Shown here: in pieces, positions 8,081 through 16,414 of the stretch
Layout of the letters: every line of letters starts with the position of its first letter
Numbering within the stretch: position 1 is the stretch's first letter
Assembly: GCA_035547675.1 (NCBI GenBank)
Contig: DASZUI010000160.1
Location: forward strand, 1 to 47,336
Direction: 5' to 3'
DNA from: DASZTU01 sp035547675
GTDB lineage: Bacteria; Pseudomonadota; Alphaproteobacteria; Rhizobiales; Devosiaceae
DNA length: 47,336 nt
Notes under the pieces: generated by a model
What the model was told of the DNA's origin: nothing
The model's database searches: none
The model's input: the letters and a program-made list of their open reading frames with translations, nothing else
Translations under genes and position numbers: made by a program

Positions 8081-9130
8081 ATGGAATACCGCCTGCTCGG
8101 CCGCTCCGGCCTCAAGGTCTCCACCATCAGCCTCGGCACCGCGACTTTCGGCGGCGACGGCCTCTGGGGCGACACCGACCTCGCCGCGGCCGAGCGGCAG
8201 ATCGACATGTATCTGGATGCGGGCGTCAACCTGATCGACACGGCCAATGTCTATTCCAAGGGCGTGTCGGAGGAGATCACCGGCGCGGCGCTGGCGAGGA
8301 ACGGCCGCCGCGCCCGCGCGCTCATCGCCACCAAGGTGCGCTTCCGCGCCGGGCCGGGACCCAATGATGTCGGGCTTTCGCGCCAGAGCATCGTGGCGCA
8401 GGCCGAGGCGAGCCTCCGCCGGCTCAAGACCGACGTCATCGACCTCTACCAGGTGCATGAGTGGGACGGGCAGACGCCGCTCGAGGAGACGCTGGAAGCG
8501 CTCGACACGCTCGTGAAGCAGGGCAAGGTCCGCTATATCGGCTGCTCGAACTATTCCGGCTGGCACCTGATGAAGGCGCTCGCGGTTTCCGACCGGCACA
8601 ATTACCAGCGCTTCGTGTCGCAGCAGATCCACTACACGCTCGAGGCGCGCGAGGCCGAATACGAGCTGCAGCCGATCAGCATCGACCAGGGCCTCGGCAT
8701 TCTGGTCTGGAGCCCGCTGGGGGGCGGCTGGCTTTCCGGTAAATATACGCGCAGCAGCAAGCCGGACTCCGGCCGCCACGTCACCGGCTTCAAGGAGCCG
8801 CCGATCTATGACTGGGAGCGGCTGTGGGACATTGTCGACGTGCTCAACGAGGTGGCCAAGGGCCGCGGCGTCTCGGGCGCGGTGGTGGCGCTCGCGTGGC
8901 TGCTGCAGCGCAACGGCGTGACCTCGGTGATCGCCGGCGGGCGCACCGACCAGCAGCTTCAGGACAATCTCAACGCCGCCGAGCTGAAGCTCAGCGAAGA
9001 CGAGGTGAAGCGGCTCGACGAGGTGAGCCAGAAGCCGCTGATCTACCCCTACTGGCACCAGAACTGGACCGCCTCGGACCGGCTGGGCGAAGCGGATATG
9101 GAGCTGCACCGGCCGTTTATCGGGAAATAG
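8081..9130 (+). CDS. Aldo/keto reductase
   Basis: This NADPH-dependent oxidoreductase of the TIM-barrel AKR superfamily has 349 residues, close to the YajO/Gpr69A-like group. The catalytic tetrad is visible as Asp53, Tyr58 (DTANVYS), Lys85 (IATKVRF) and His126 (YQVHEWD). The family fingerprint LGRSGLKVS opens the protein, and the cofactor-binding end is VIAGGRTDQQLQDN near residues 285-298. The substrate is not deducible; members reduce sugar aldehydes, ketones or detoxification targets. The start is the only ATG that gives the MEYRLLGRSGL family beginning. The 3-prime side runs into repeat DNA. Confidence 0.92.
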   Translation: MEYRLLGRSGLKVSTISLGTATFGGDGLWGDTDLAAAERQIDMYLDAGVNLIDTANVYSKGVSEEITGAALARNGRRARALIATKVRFRAGPGPNDVGLSRQSIVAQAEASLRRLKTDVIDLYQVHEWDGQTPLEETLEALDTLVKQGKVRYIGCSNYSGWHLMKALAVSDRHNYQRFVSQQIHYTLEAREAEYELQPISIDQGLGILVWSPLGGGWLSGKYTRSSKPDSGRHVTGFKEPPIYDWERLWDIVDVLNEVAKGRGVSGAVVALAWLLQRNGVTSVIAGGRTDQQLQDNLNAAELKLSEDEVKRLDEVSQKPLIYPYWHQNWTASDRLGEADMELHRPFIGK

Positions 9131-9430
9131 GGACCGGCGTGCGGCTGGATTCCGGCCTGCGCCGGAATGACTTCGTGGAGAGGCAAGGCTGTGCCAAATG
9201 CACACCGTCATTCCCGTGCAGGTTGGAATCCATAGCGCGCGCTGCCCATCTTCGACAAGCTCAGGATGAGGCTTCGACAAGCTCAGGATGAGGTCGCAGT
9301 ATGCTGGTGTCTAAATTCCACCCACCTCATGGTGAGCCTGTCGAACCATGGGCCGCGCGCGCTCTACCTGCCCACATGGAAAGGCAGATCCAGCCGAATG
9401 GCTGGGAAATTGCTGAGCCCGAGCCTCAGC
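9131..9430. repeat. Repeat-filled gap between aldo/keto reductase and rirA
   Basis: ATTCC-type hairpins occur at about 9146-9170 and 9209-9233. They are followed by direct copies of TTCGACAAGCTCAGGATGAGG-like sequence (9248-9294) and the facing CTCATGGTGAGCCTGTCGAA segment (9327-9346). A reversed copy of the stop hairpin, CCAGCC-GAAT-GGCTGG, sits at 9390-9405 with its CTACCTGCCCACATGGAAAG tail at 9364-9383. No gene is seen; the rirA promoter begins just after this tract. Confidence 0.8.
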
Positions 9431-9431
9431 T

Positions 9432-9461
9432 TTGATTGACAAACATTAGAATAATTATAAT
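9432..9461 (+). promoter_or_regulatory. Putative rirA promoter with overlapping Irr (ICE)-like box
   Basis: A sigma-70-like pair TTGATT (9432-9437) and TATAAT (9456-9461) with an 18-bp spacer lies about 70 bp before the rirA start. The sequence ATTAGAATAATTATAAT at 9445-9461 covers the spacer and the -10 box. It resembles the iron control element bound by Irr (type TTTAGAA-N3-TTCTAAA), differing at three positions. It is also the most A+T-rich spot in the neighbourhood. In Agrobacterium, Irr is known to repress rirA under iron limitation, which fits such a site. Binding is inference. Confidence 0.6.
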
Positions 9462-9532
9462 CTGCGGCCACTCTCCGGCATGGCCGAAGCGTCCGGTTGC
9501 GGGCGATTCGGCGGCCGACAGCCGAGGTGACC

Positions 9533-10000
9533 ATGCGCCTGACCCGCCAATCCAGCTACGCCATCCGGACCCTCATCTACTGCGCCGCGAACGCGCCGGA
9601 GCTGAGCCGGGTAGCGGATATCGCCAAGGCGCATTCGATCTCCGAACTGTTCCTGTTCAAGCTGATCAAGCCGCTGGTCGAGGCGGGGCTGATCGAGACG
9701 GTGCGCGGCCGGCATGGCGGCATCAAGCTCGGCAAGCCGGCGGAGCAGATCACGCTGCTCGACTGCGTGCGGCTGACCGAGGAGAGCTTCGCCCTCGCCG
9801 AATGCTTCGAGGGCGGGGACGTGCATTGCCCGCTGGTCGACAATTGCGATCTCAACGGCGCATTGGGCGAAGCGCTCGAGGCCTTCTTCCAGGTGCTCGA
9901 AAGCTACACCATCGCCGATCTCGCCGGACGCCGGCGCCAATTGCTGCGCGCGCGGCTTGGCCTCGGCATCGAGCCTTCCGGCGAACTGGCCGTCAACTGA
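9533..10000 (+). CDS. rirA: Rrf2-family iron regulator RirA
   Basis: This 155-residue Rrf2-family protein starts MRLTRQSSYAIRTLIYCAAN and continues with ISELFLFKLIKPLVEAGLIETVRGRHGGIKL, the winged helix-turn-helix region of RirA. Three cysteines at positions 91, 99 and 105 (in AECFEGGDVHCPLVDNC) fall exactly where RirA binds its [4Fe-4S] cluster. In Rhizobiales, RirA with cluster represses iron-uptake genes when iron is sufficient. The ATG at 9533 follows a GAGGTGA ribosome site and gives the family N-terminus; an in-frame ATG at 9497 would add 12 unrelated residues. An Irr-box-like site overlaps the predicted promoter. No iron-uptake genes lie in the window. Confidence 0.94.
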   Translation: MRLTRQSSYAIRTLIYCAANAPELSRVADIAKAHSISELFLFKLIKPLVEAGLIETVRGRHGGIKLGKPAEQITLLDCVRLTEESFALAECFEGGDVHCPLVDNCDLNGALGEALEAFFQVLESYTIADLAGRRRQLLRARLGLGIEPSGELAVN

Positions 10001-10125
10001 CGCCGATCCGGCTGCTGCCGGGAACCGATTCGCGTTCGCAAGCTTTGCCGTGAACGGCCGGGCGCCGGGGTTTCCGCCTGACGGAACGCCCGGTTGCGCC
10101 CCGGGCCTGGCAGGGCGAGGCGAGC

Positions 10126-11856
10126 GTGACGGCGTCGGCGCGTGGCAAGAAGGCGAGCGGCAGCGAGATTGCCGGACTGGGCGCGGCTGCCGCCTTCGGC
10201 GTGGTTGCCTTCTTCGTCTGGGCCGGCTGGACGATACTCGATCCCGGAAATGTCGGCTGGCTCAGGGTCGGCGACCGCGCCATGCATACGCTGGGCTGGT
10301 GGTTCTTCCGCGTCACGCCCTGGGGCTGGCCGCTGGGCGTTTCCCCTCGCAACGGCCTCGAAATTTCGAGCTCGGTGGCGCTGTCGGATTCCCTGCCGCT
10401 CTTCGCCATTCCTTTCAAGCTGCTGTCGCCGCTGCTGCCGAAAGTGTTCCAATATTGGGGGCTGTGGTTCCTGCTCTCGATGGTGCTGCAGGGTGTGTTC
10501 GGCTATCTGATCGGCCGGTCGCTGCGGCTCAGCCGGCCGGTGAGCGTGCTGCTCGGGGCCGCGCTGGTGATGACGCCGGCCTTCCTGTTCCGCCTGCCCT
10601 TCCACATGGCGCTCGCCGGCCATTGGGTTCTGCTCTGCGCCATCTGGCTCTATGTGAAGGAGCCGGCGCCGCGGCGCTTCGCCTGGCCGCTGCTGATCGT
10701 CATAACCTCGATGGTGCATGTCTATCTCCTCGCCATGGTGTTTGCGCTGTGGCTGGCGGCGCTGGTGCAGCGGCTGTGGCTGGGGCGGCTGGACCGGACC
10801 GGGGCGGTGGTGGAACTCGTGGCTGGAATCGCGCTCTGCCTGGTAACGCTCTGGGCGATGGGCTTCTTCATGACCTCATCGCTCGGCGCCGAGGGTTTCG
10901 GGCTCTACAAGATGAACCTCAGCGCCTTCTTCGACCCGAACAAATGGTCGTGGCTGTGGCCCGACCTGCCCAATGCGGACGGCGATTATGAGGGGCTGAG
11001 CTTTCCGGGGCTCGGCGTGCTGCTGCTGCTGGCGCTCGGGCTCGGTCTCGCCTGGCGGCGGGTGGGCGCGCTGGTTTCGCCGCGCTGGCTGCCGCTGCTG
11101 GTGGTGGCGGTGGGGGGCGTGGTCTTCGCCATCTCGAACAAGCCGGCCCTGGGCCATTGGGAGATCGGGACGATTCCGCTGCCGGGCGCGGTGCTCGATT
11201 TCGCCTCCATGTTCCGCGCCTCGGGGCGGATGGTGTGGCCGGCGGCCTATCTCGCCGCGGTGCTCGCCTTCGTGCTGCTGGCGCGGCGGCTGGCGCCACG
11301 GCCGCTGCTGGTGCTGACGGCGGCGGCGCTGGTGCTCCAGATCGCCGATACCAGCAAGGGCTGGACGGAATTCGCCGCCACGCGGCCCGCTCCCTCCCCC
11401 ACCTGGCCGACGCGGATCAAATCCGCCTTCTGGGATTTCGCGGCCCGCCACTACGACAAGGTGCGCGCCATTCCCGTCGAGGGGATCAACCGGAACTGGG
11501 CCGAACTCTCCTTTTATGCCGCGTTCCACGGCATGTCGTCGGATGCCGCCTATCTGGGGCGGCTCGATGCAGACGGCTATTGGCGGCTCAAGGCGATGGC
11601 GCGCGCCGCTTTGACGGAAGGCGCCTTGGAGCCGGATGCACTCTATGTGCTCGACGGGCCTTCGGCGCAGCGCATCCGGCCCTTCATGCGGCCCGGGGAC
11701 ATGCTGGTGAATGTCGACGGCTTCATCGTCTTCGGCCGCAACGGGCGCGACTATGCCCAAGCCGACGGGTTCAAGCTGCCGCAGGCCGATCGGCCCTGGC
11801 CGCCCGGCGCCGAGGCACGGTTGGCGACCACGGCCGGCGCCGACACCCGCGGTTGA
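10126..11856 (+). CDS. Polytopic membrane protein, DUF6311-like
   Basis: A 576-residue integral membrane protein. About ten hydrophobic segments are seen, beginning near residues 15-37 and 95-115 and ending near 370-400. A soluble C-terminal part of about 170 residues follows. The N-terminal pattern GDRAMHTLGWWFFRVTPWGWPLG, followed by LSDSLPLFAIPFK and VFQYWGLWFLLSM, resembles DUF6311 proteins, which are thought to be related to lipid-linked glycosyltransferases; the function is not established. The start is a GTG preceded by GCGAGGCGAG. It lies 125 bp after rirA on the same strand and 55 bp before the ABC-F gene, so the three could be partly co-transcribed. Confidence 0.78.
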   Translation: MTASARGKKASGSEIAGLGAAAAFGVVAFFVWAGWTILDPGNVGWLRVGDRAMHTLGWWFFRVTPWGWPLGVSPRNGLEISSSVALSDSLPLFAIPFKLLSPLLPKVFQYWGLWFLLSMVLQGVFGYLIGRSLRLSRPVSVLLGAALVMTPAFLFRLPFHMALAGHWVLLCAIWLYVKEPAPRRFAWPLLIVITSMVHVYLLAMVFALWLAALVQRLWLGRLDRTGAVVELVAGIALCLVTLWAMGFFMTSSLGAEGFGLYKMNLSAFFDPNKWSWLWPDLPNADGDYEGLSFPGLGVLLLLALGLGLAWRRVGALVSPRWLPLLVVAVGGVVFAISNKPALGHWEIGTIPLPGAVLDFASMFRASGRMVWPAAYLAAVLAFVLLARRLAPRPLLVLTAAALVLQIADTSKGWTEFAATRPAPSPTWPTRIKSAFWDFAARHYDKVRAIPVEGINRNWAELSFYAAFHGMSSDAAYLGRLDADGYWRLKAMARAALTEGALEPDALYVLDGPSAQRIRPFMRPGDMLVNVDGFIVFGRNGRDYAQADGFKLPQADRPWPPGAEARLATTAGADTRG

Positions 11857-11911
11857 TCTTGCGCGCGGGGCGTGGTTTACCGCGATCCACTCCTGAAACG
11901 CCCGGTTCCAA

Positions 11912-13720
11912 ATGGCGGCAGCGCCCATCCTTTCCCTATCCGCCATCCGCCTGACGCTCGGCAGCTCATTGCTGCTGGAAAACGCCGAATTGTCGCTGAT
12001 CCCCGGCGACAAGCTGGCGCTGGTCGGCCGCAACGGCTCCGGCAAATCCACCCTGCTCAAGATCGCGGCCGGCGAAATCCAGCCTGACGACGGCGTGCGC
12101 TTCCTGCAGCCGGGGGCCACGGTGCGCTATTTGCCGCAGGAGCCGGACCTGTCGGCCTTTCCGACCACGCTCGCCTATGTCGAGGCGGGCCTCTCGGAGG
12201 GGAACGATCCCTATCGGGCGCGCTATCTGCTCGAACATCTGGGGCTGACGGGCGAGGAGCCGACCGGCTCGCTTTCCGGCGGCGAGGCGCGACGGGCGGC
12301 GCTGGCGCGGGTGCTGGCGCCCGAGCCCGACATATTGCTGCTCGACGAGCCGACCAACCATCTCGACCTGCCGGCGATCGAATGGCTGGAAGAGGAGCTG
12401 CAAAGCCTGCGCTCGGCGATGATCATCATCAGCCACGACAGGCGCTTCCTCTCGGACCTGACGCGGGCCACGGTCTGGCTCGACCGGGGCGTGACGCGGC
12501 GGCTCAACCAGGGCTTTGCCGCCTTCGAAGCCTGGCGCGACACGGTGCTCGAGGAAGAGGAAACGGCAAGGCACAAGCTCGACCGGCAGATCGTGCGCGA
12601 GGAGCACTGGCTGGCCTATGGGGTCACCGCCCGGCGCAAGCGCAATGTGCGGCGGCTCGAGCAATTGCAGGGGTTGAGGCAGGAGCGGCGCGATCAGAAG
12701 CGGGCGACCGGCAATGTCAGGATGGTGGCGACCGAGGGCCAGACCTCCGGCGCCATCGTGGTGGACGCCGAGGGCATCTCCAAGAGCTTCGGCGAGCGGG
12801 CGATCGTGCGCGATTTCTCCACGCGCATCCTGCGGGGCGACCGGGTGGGCGTGGTAGGCGCGAACGGGGCGGGCAAGACGACGTTGCTCAAGCTCCTCAC
12901 CGGCGAGCTGGCCCCGGATTCCGGTACCGTCCGGCTCGGCTCCAATCTCGAACTCGCGACCCTCGACCAGGGCCGCCGCTCGCTCGATCCCGACGCGACG
13001 CTCAAGGATGCGCTGACCGGCGGCGGCTCGGATACGCTCCGGATCAATGGCGAGCCCAAGCACGTCATCGGCTATATGAAGGACTTCCTGTTCACCCCCG
13101 AGCAGGCGCGGACGGCCGTCGGCAAGCTCTCGGGCGGCGAGCGGGGACGGCTGACGCTGGCCAAGGCGCTGGCGCTGCCCTCGAACTTCCTGGTGCTCGA
13201 CGAGCCGACCAATGATCTCGACCTCGAAACGCTCGACCTGCTGCAGGAAATGCTTGCCGACTATGCCGGCACGGTGCTGGTGGTCAGCCATGACCGCGAC
13301 TTCCTCGACCGGGTCGCGACCTCGATCATCATGGCGGAGGGCGACGGCCGTTGGATCGAATATGCCGGCGGCTATTCCGACATGGTGGCGCAGCGCGGCG
13401 CGGGCGTTTCGGCGCGGGCGGTCGAGGCGAAGCCCAAGCCGGCCGCCGAACGCCCTGTCCCGCCGCCGCCTGCGCCGAGCCGGCAAAAGCTCAGCTTCAA
13501 GGACGAGCATGCGCTGAAAACCCTGCCCGGCATCATCACCGGGCTGGAAAAGGAGATCGCCGCCCTGCAGCAGGCACTCGCCGATCCGGGCTTCTATGCC
13601 AAGGACCCCGGCGGCTTTGCGAAGAAGAGCCGCGAACTGGAGCAAAAATCCGCCGAGCGCGCCAGGGCCGAGGAGCAGTGGCTGGAACTCGAAATCCGCC
13701 GCGAGGAACTCGAGGGCTGA
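11912..13720 (+). CDS. ABC-F family ATPase (Uup-like)
   Basis: This 602-residue protein has two ATP-binding cassettes and no membrane domain. Walker A motifs are GRNGSGKST near residue 39 and GANGAGKTT near 318. The signature sequences are LSGGEARRAALAR and LSGGERGRLTLAK, with Walker B/ABC-F boxes LLLDEPTNHLDL and LVLDEPTNDLDL. A linker rich in charged helix separates the domains, and a C-terminal coiled coil (about 530-602, with EKEIAALQQ and KKSRELEQKSAERARAEEQW) follows a Pro-rich hinge. This layout is that of Uup, which acts on ribosomes and on branched DNA. It is not a transporter. The TGA stop is followed immediately by the repeat hairpin at 13721-13736. Confidence 0.92.
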   Translation: MAAAPILSLSAIRLTLGSSLLLENAELSLIPGDKLALVGRNGSGKSTLLKIAAGEIQPDDGVRFLQPGATVRYLPQEPDLSAFPTTLAYVEAGLSEGNDPYRARYLLEHLGLTGEEPTGSLSGGEARRAALARVLAPEPDILLLDEPTNHLDLPAIEWLEEELQSLRSAMIIISHDRRFLSDLTRATVWLDRGVTRRLNQGFAAFEAWRDTVLEEEETARHKLDRQIVREEHWLAYGVTARRKRNVRRLEQLQGLRQERRDQKRATGNVRMVATEGQTSGAIVVDAEGISKSFGERAIVRDFSTRILRGDRVGVVGANGAGKTTLLKLLTGELAPDSGTVRLGSNLELATLDQGRRSLDPDATLKDALTGGGSDTLRINGEPKHVIGYMKDFLFTPEQARTAVGKLSGGERGRLTLAKALALPSNFLVLDEPTNDLDLETLDLLQEMLADYAGTVLVVSHDRDFLDRVATSIIMAEGDGRWIEYAGGYSDMVAQRGAGVSARAVEAKPKPAAERPVPPPPAPSRQKLSFKDEHALKTLPGIITGLEKEIAALQQALADPGFYAKDPGGFAKKSRELEQKSAERARAEEQWLELEIRREELEG

Positions 13721-14083
13721 CCAGGCATTCGCCTGGACTGGACTTTCGATGTGGACAGGTAAGGAGCGCGCTGCCCATGGTTCGAGGCTCCCTTCGGTCG
13801 CACCTCGCCATGAGGTTGGTGGAATAAACTCCACCTCATCCTGAGGTGGGAGCGAAGCGACCCTCGAAGGATGGGCAGCGCGCACTGCCCCGGAACCATC
13901 GGCAGCGCGCTGTATCGTCTCAAAACTGGATTCCCGCCTTCGCGGGAATGACGAAGCGGGTGTGGCACGGCCCCGCCCCAACCACGACGTCATTCCCGCG
14001 AAGGCGGAATCCAGTTTCTGCGCCTGCGCCGGCTTGTGGCCGCAAGCCGCCCCGCCTAAGCTTCCCGCGACAAGGGGGAACAC
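13721..14083. repeat. Repeat-filled gap after the ABC-F gene
   Basis: The stop hairpin CCAGGC-ATTC-GCCTGG (13721-13736) touches the ABC-F stop codon and is followed by TTTCGATGTGGACAGGTAAG. A facing pair CCCTTCGGTCGCACCTCGCC and CCTCATCCTGAGGTGGGAGC (about 13790-13870) comes next. An ATTCC element pair follows at about 13923-13953 and 13997-14021: AAACTGGATTCCCGCCTTCG and its inverse, with one base missing on the right. The last 60 bp before the aldolase ATG hold AGGGGGAACAC, which serves as its ribosome site. No gene is seen. Confidence 0.8.
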
Positions 14084-14845
14084 ATGTCCACGCCCAATGC
14101 CCTGAAGGCGGCGCTGCGCCGTGGCGAGACGCAGCTCGGCCTGTGGCTGATGCTGAATTCGCCGCTCGCGACCGAAATGGCGGCGGGGGCCGGATTCGAC
14201 TGGCTGCTCATCGACATGGAACATTCGGTGACGAGCGAAGCCGAGGCGGTGGGGCATTTGCGGTCGGCGCGGGTGGATGGCGCGCCCGAGGCACTGGTCC
14301 GGATCCCCTGGAACGAGCCGGTGGTGATCAAGCGGCTGCTCGATTCCGGCGCACGGTCGCTGCTGGTGCCGATGGTGCAGAACGCCGAGGAGGCGCGGCG
14401 GGCCGTGGCGGCGACGCGCTATCCGCCGGCCGGCATACGCGGCTTTTCCGGCATGCACCGCGGCAATGATTTCGGCCGCATCAAGGATTATCCGCATTCG
14501 GCGGCCGAGGACATCTTCCTCGCCGTGCAGGTGGAGAGTCCCGAAGCGGTCGCCAATGCCGGGGAGATCGCGGCGGTCGAGGGGGTCGATTGCGTCTTTG
14601 TCGGACCCAACGACCTGGCGGCCAATATGGGCATGATCGGACAGGTCTATTCGGCGGAGGTGCAGGCGATGATCGGGCGCGTCATCGAACCCGTGCGCGC
14701 CGCGGGCAAGGCGCCAGGGCTCCTGGATTTCAACCTCGAGACGGCGCCGGGCTGGCTCGAGCGCGGCTTCACCATGCTGGCCGTCGCCAGCGATTTGTCG
14801 CTGCTGGCCGGCGGCATGGACAGGCTGCTCAAGGCCTATCGTTAG
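14084..14845 (+). CDS. HpcH/HpaI-type class II pyruvate aldolase
   Basis: This 253-residue TIM-barrel metal-dependent aldolase is of the 2-keto-3-deoxy-rhamnonate/4-hydroxy-2-oxo-heptanedioate family. The catalytic dyad residue His47 sits in IDMEHSVTS, the pyruvate-binding Arg72 in LVRIPWNEP, and the metal ligands Glu151 (QVESPE) and Asp177 (VGPNDLAANMG) are intact. It cleaves 2-keto-3-deoxy sugar acids or related hydroxy-keto acids to pyruvate plus an aldehyde. Given the galactonate dehydratase elsewhere in the window it may act on 2-keto-3-deoxy-galactonate, but that link is inference. A GGGGGAA ribosome site precedes the ATG. It stands alone between repeats and the small-ORF region. Confidence 0.9.
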   Translation: MSTPNALKAALRRGETQLGLWLMLNSPLATEMAAGAGFDWLLIDMEHSVTSEAEAVGHLRSARVDGAPEALVRIPWNEPVVIKRLLDSGARSLLVPMVQNAEEARRAVAATRYPPAGIRGFSGMHRGNDFGRIKDYPHSAAEDIFLAVQVESPEAVANAGEIAAVEGVDCVFVGPNDLAANMGMIGQVYSAEVQAMIGRVIEPVRAAGKAPGLLDFNLETAPGWLERGFTMLAVASDLSLLAGGMDRLLKAYR

Positions 14846-15006
14846 CGCCCGGCCGCAAGGCGCCGTGACGCAGCGGATTTTTCGCGGGCGGGCAAAAATT
14901 TAGTTTCCGGCGCACTGGCAATTGCATCCTGTGGCGCCTATGTTGCGTTCTGCCGGAAGCGATCCGGCGCCGTCGTGTCGCAAACCCCCCTGAAAGGAGC
15001 CAAGCT

Positions 15007-15120
15007 ATGATTACGCTGCCCGTTCAGCCGATTTTTTGCGCCCGCAACGACGGTCTCAAAAATCTCCAAGTAGCGCGCGTATCCGCCGCCCCCTGCTGGC
15101 GCCGATACAAACGAATGTGA
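15007..15120 (+). CDS. Candidate 37-residue small protein or leader peptide
   Basis: An ATG at 15007 follows AAAGGAG (14993-14999) at an ideal 7-nt spacing, the strongest ribosome site in this part of the window. The frame encodes 37 residues beginning MITLPVQPIFCARNDGLKN and ending in basic WRRYKRM, with two cysteines at residues 11 and 30. Codons such as AAA, AAT, CAA, GTA, ATA-containing triplets and CGA are unlike the G/C-ending codons of neighbours. A hairpin CGGGCG-TCA-CGCCCG (15125-15139) starts 4 bases after the stop. The next gene begins 78 bases downstream. I do not recognise the peptide; it could be a small protein, a leader peptide or part of a non-coding RNA. Confidence 0.5.
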   Translation: MITLPVQPIFCARNDGLKNLQVARVSAAPCWRRYKRM

Positions 15121-15124
15121 TCCC

Positions 15125-15139
15125 CGGGCGTCACGCCCG
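15125..15139 (+). other. Short perfect hairpin after the small ORF
   Basis: CGGGCG-TCA-CGCCCG forms a 6-bp stem with a 3-nt loop, 4 bases after the stop of the 37-codon frame and 60 bases before the next gene. It has no U tract. It could attenuate or pause transcription between the two reading frames. Confidence 0.5.
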
Positions 15140-15198
15140 CGTCTCACTTGCCCACTACTGACTAGGCCGTCCCGAGCGACAGCCGCCGGAGATTCAAA

Positions 15199-15411
15199 AT
15201 GCAGCACATCGTTGCGCAGCCCGCGCTGCACAAGCCCATCGCCATAGACGTCGAAGGGGAGCCGCTGGGCGTGGTGATCCCCGAGGAACAGGGCTATCGG
15301 TTCCTCGCGGTGCGCCTGCCGGTGTTTCCGATCGACGGCGTGGTGTTCGAGAGCGTCGAGGCGGCCCAGCGCGCCGCGGCCGGCGCCGTGAACGCGGCCG
15401 AAGACGACTGA
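15199..15411 (+). CDS. Small hypothetical protein, 70 residues
   Basis: I do not recognise a named family. The 70-residue product starts MQHIVAQPALHKPIAIDVEG and continues EPLGVVIPEEQGYRFLAVRLPVF, a predicted beta-rich domain, then a helix EAAQRAAAGAVNAAEDD with an acidic end. No signal peptide, cysteines or membrane segment are seen. GGAG lies 8 bases before the ATG. Codon use is typical of the genome (G/C-ending), which supports a real gene. It lies 78 bp downstream of the 37-codon small ORF on the same strand, so the two may share a transcript. Confidence 0.7.
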   Translation: MQHIVAQPALHKPIAIDVEGEPLGVVIPEEQGYRFLAVRLPVFPIDGVVFESVEAAQRAAAGAVNAAEDD

Positions 15412-15529
15412 AAATTCCGTTCCCCGGGGGCTTGCCCCGGCGGGCGAGTCCCTTTTTCATGCGACCATCAGACGGGCCGGACAGCCAAGCGCTTTCGGCC
15501 CGTCGGCTTGTGCACACAGGGATAGCGCC

Positions 15530-16330
15530 GTGAAAATCATCCAGATCACCGACCTTCACCTGACGGCCCGGGGCGAAACCCGCTTCGGGGCGAGCCAGCA
15601 CGAGCGACTGGCCGCGGCAATCGCGCAGATCAATGCGCGCCATGCCGACGCCGCCTTCTGCGTGCTGACCGGCGATCTGACCGACAGGGGCGAGACGCAA
15701 TCCTATGAGGATCTGCGGGCCGAGCTGCAGAATTTGCGCGTGCCCTACCGCCTCATTCCGGGCAATCACGACAAGCGCGCCGCGCTGACCTCGGTGTTTC
15801 CCGAGCTGGGCCGGACGCCGGGCGGCTTCGTGCAGTTCGCCGAGGACACCGAGGCGGCGCGGCTGATCTTCCTCGACAGCCTCGACGAAGGAAAAATCAC
15901 CGGCGTGTTGGACGGCGACCGGCTCGGCTGGCTCGAGGCGCAGCTCGGCGAGGCACGGGGCAAGCCGGCGCTGGTCTTCATGCACCATCCGCCGCTCAAA
16001 AGCGGCATCCGAATGCTCGACCCGCTGGGGCTGGCCGATCCCGAGCCGTTCCTGTCGCTGCTCGGGCGTCACGATGCGCAGGTCCATGTGTTCTACGGCC
16101 ATGTGCACCGCTCCATCCATGGCACGGTCGCAGGCATTCCGTTCACGGCGCAGCGCGGCATTTCTATCCAGTTCGCGCTGGAGCTCGATGAGGAAAGCCA
16201 CGCCGCCGACATGGCACCGCCGACCTTCGGCGTCATCCTCGCCGACCGGCAGCAGATCGTGGTGCACGAGGAAGCCTTCATGGCCGGCTGGGCGCGCTAC
16301 GACATCCGGACGGACCAGCCGGTCGGCTGA
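15530..16330 (+). CDS. Class III phosphodiesterase, GpdQ/CpdA-like metallophosphoesterase
   Basis: This 266-residue calcineurin-like phosphoesterase is complete. All metal ligands are present: Asp8 and His10 (ITDLHLT), Asp49 (LTGDLTD), Asn79 with His80 (GNHD), His152 (FMHHPP), and His191/His193 (YGHVHR). Spacing matches GpdQ and Rv0805-type enzymes, which hydrolyse glycerophosphodiesters or cyclic nucleotides. The exact substrate is open. The start is a GTG giving MKIIQITDLHL, the family N-terminus. No signal peptide is seen, so it acts in the cytoplasm. The following aldo/keto reductase is 84 bp away on the same strand. Confidence 0.91.
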   Translation: MKIIQITDLHLTARGETRFGASQHERLAAAIAQINARHADAAFCVLTGDLTDRGETQSYEDLRAELQNLRVPYRLIPGNHDKRAALTSVFPELGRTPGGFVQFAEDTEAARLIFLDSLDEGKITGVLDGDRLGWLEAQLGEARGKPALVFMHHPPLKSGIRMLDPLGLADPEPFLSLLGRHDAQVHVFYGHVHRSIHGTVAGIPFTAQRGISIQFALELDEESHAADMAPPTFGVILADRQQIVVHEEAFMAGWARYDIRTDQPVG

Positions 16331-16414
16331 GCGCCGGACGCCCTTTTCGCCTCAGGCGGGCTGGGCTAGGCTGCCGCTTCCTGCCCGTTCCATGACACAC
16401 AGCGGAGATTTGCC

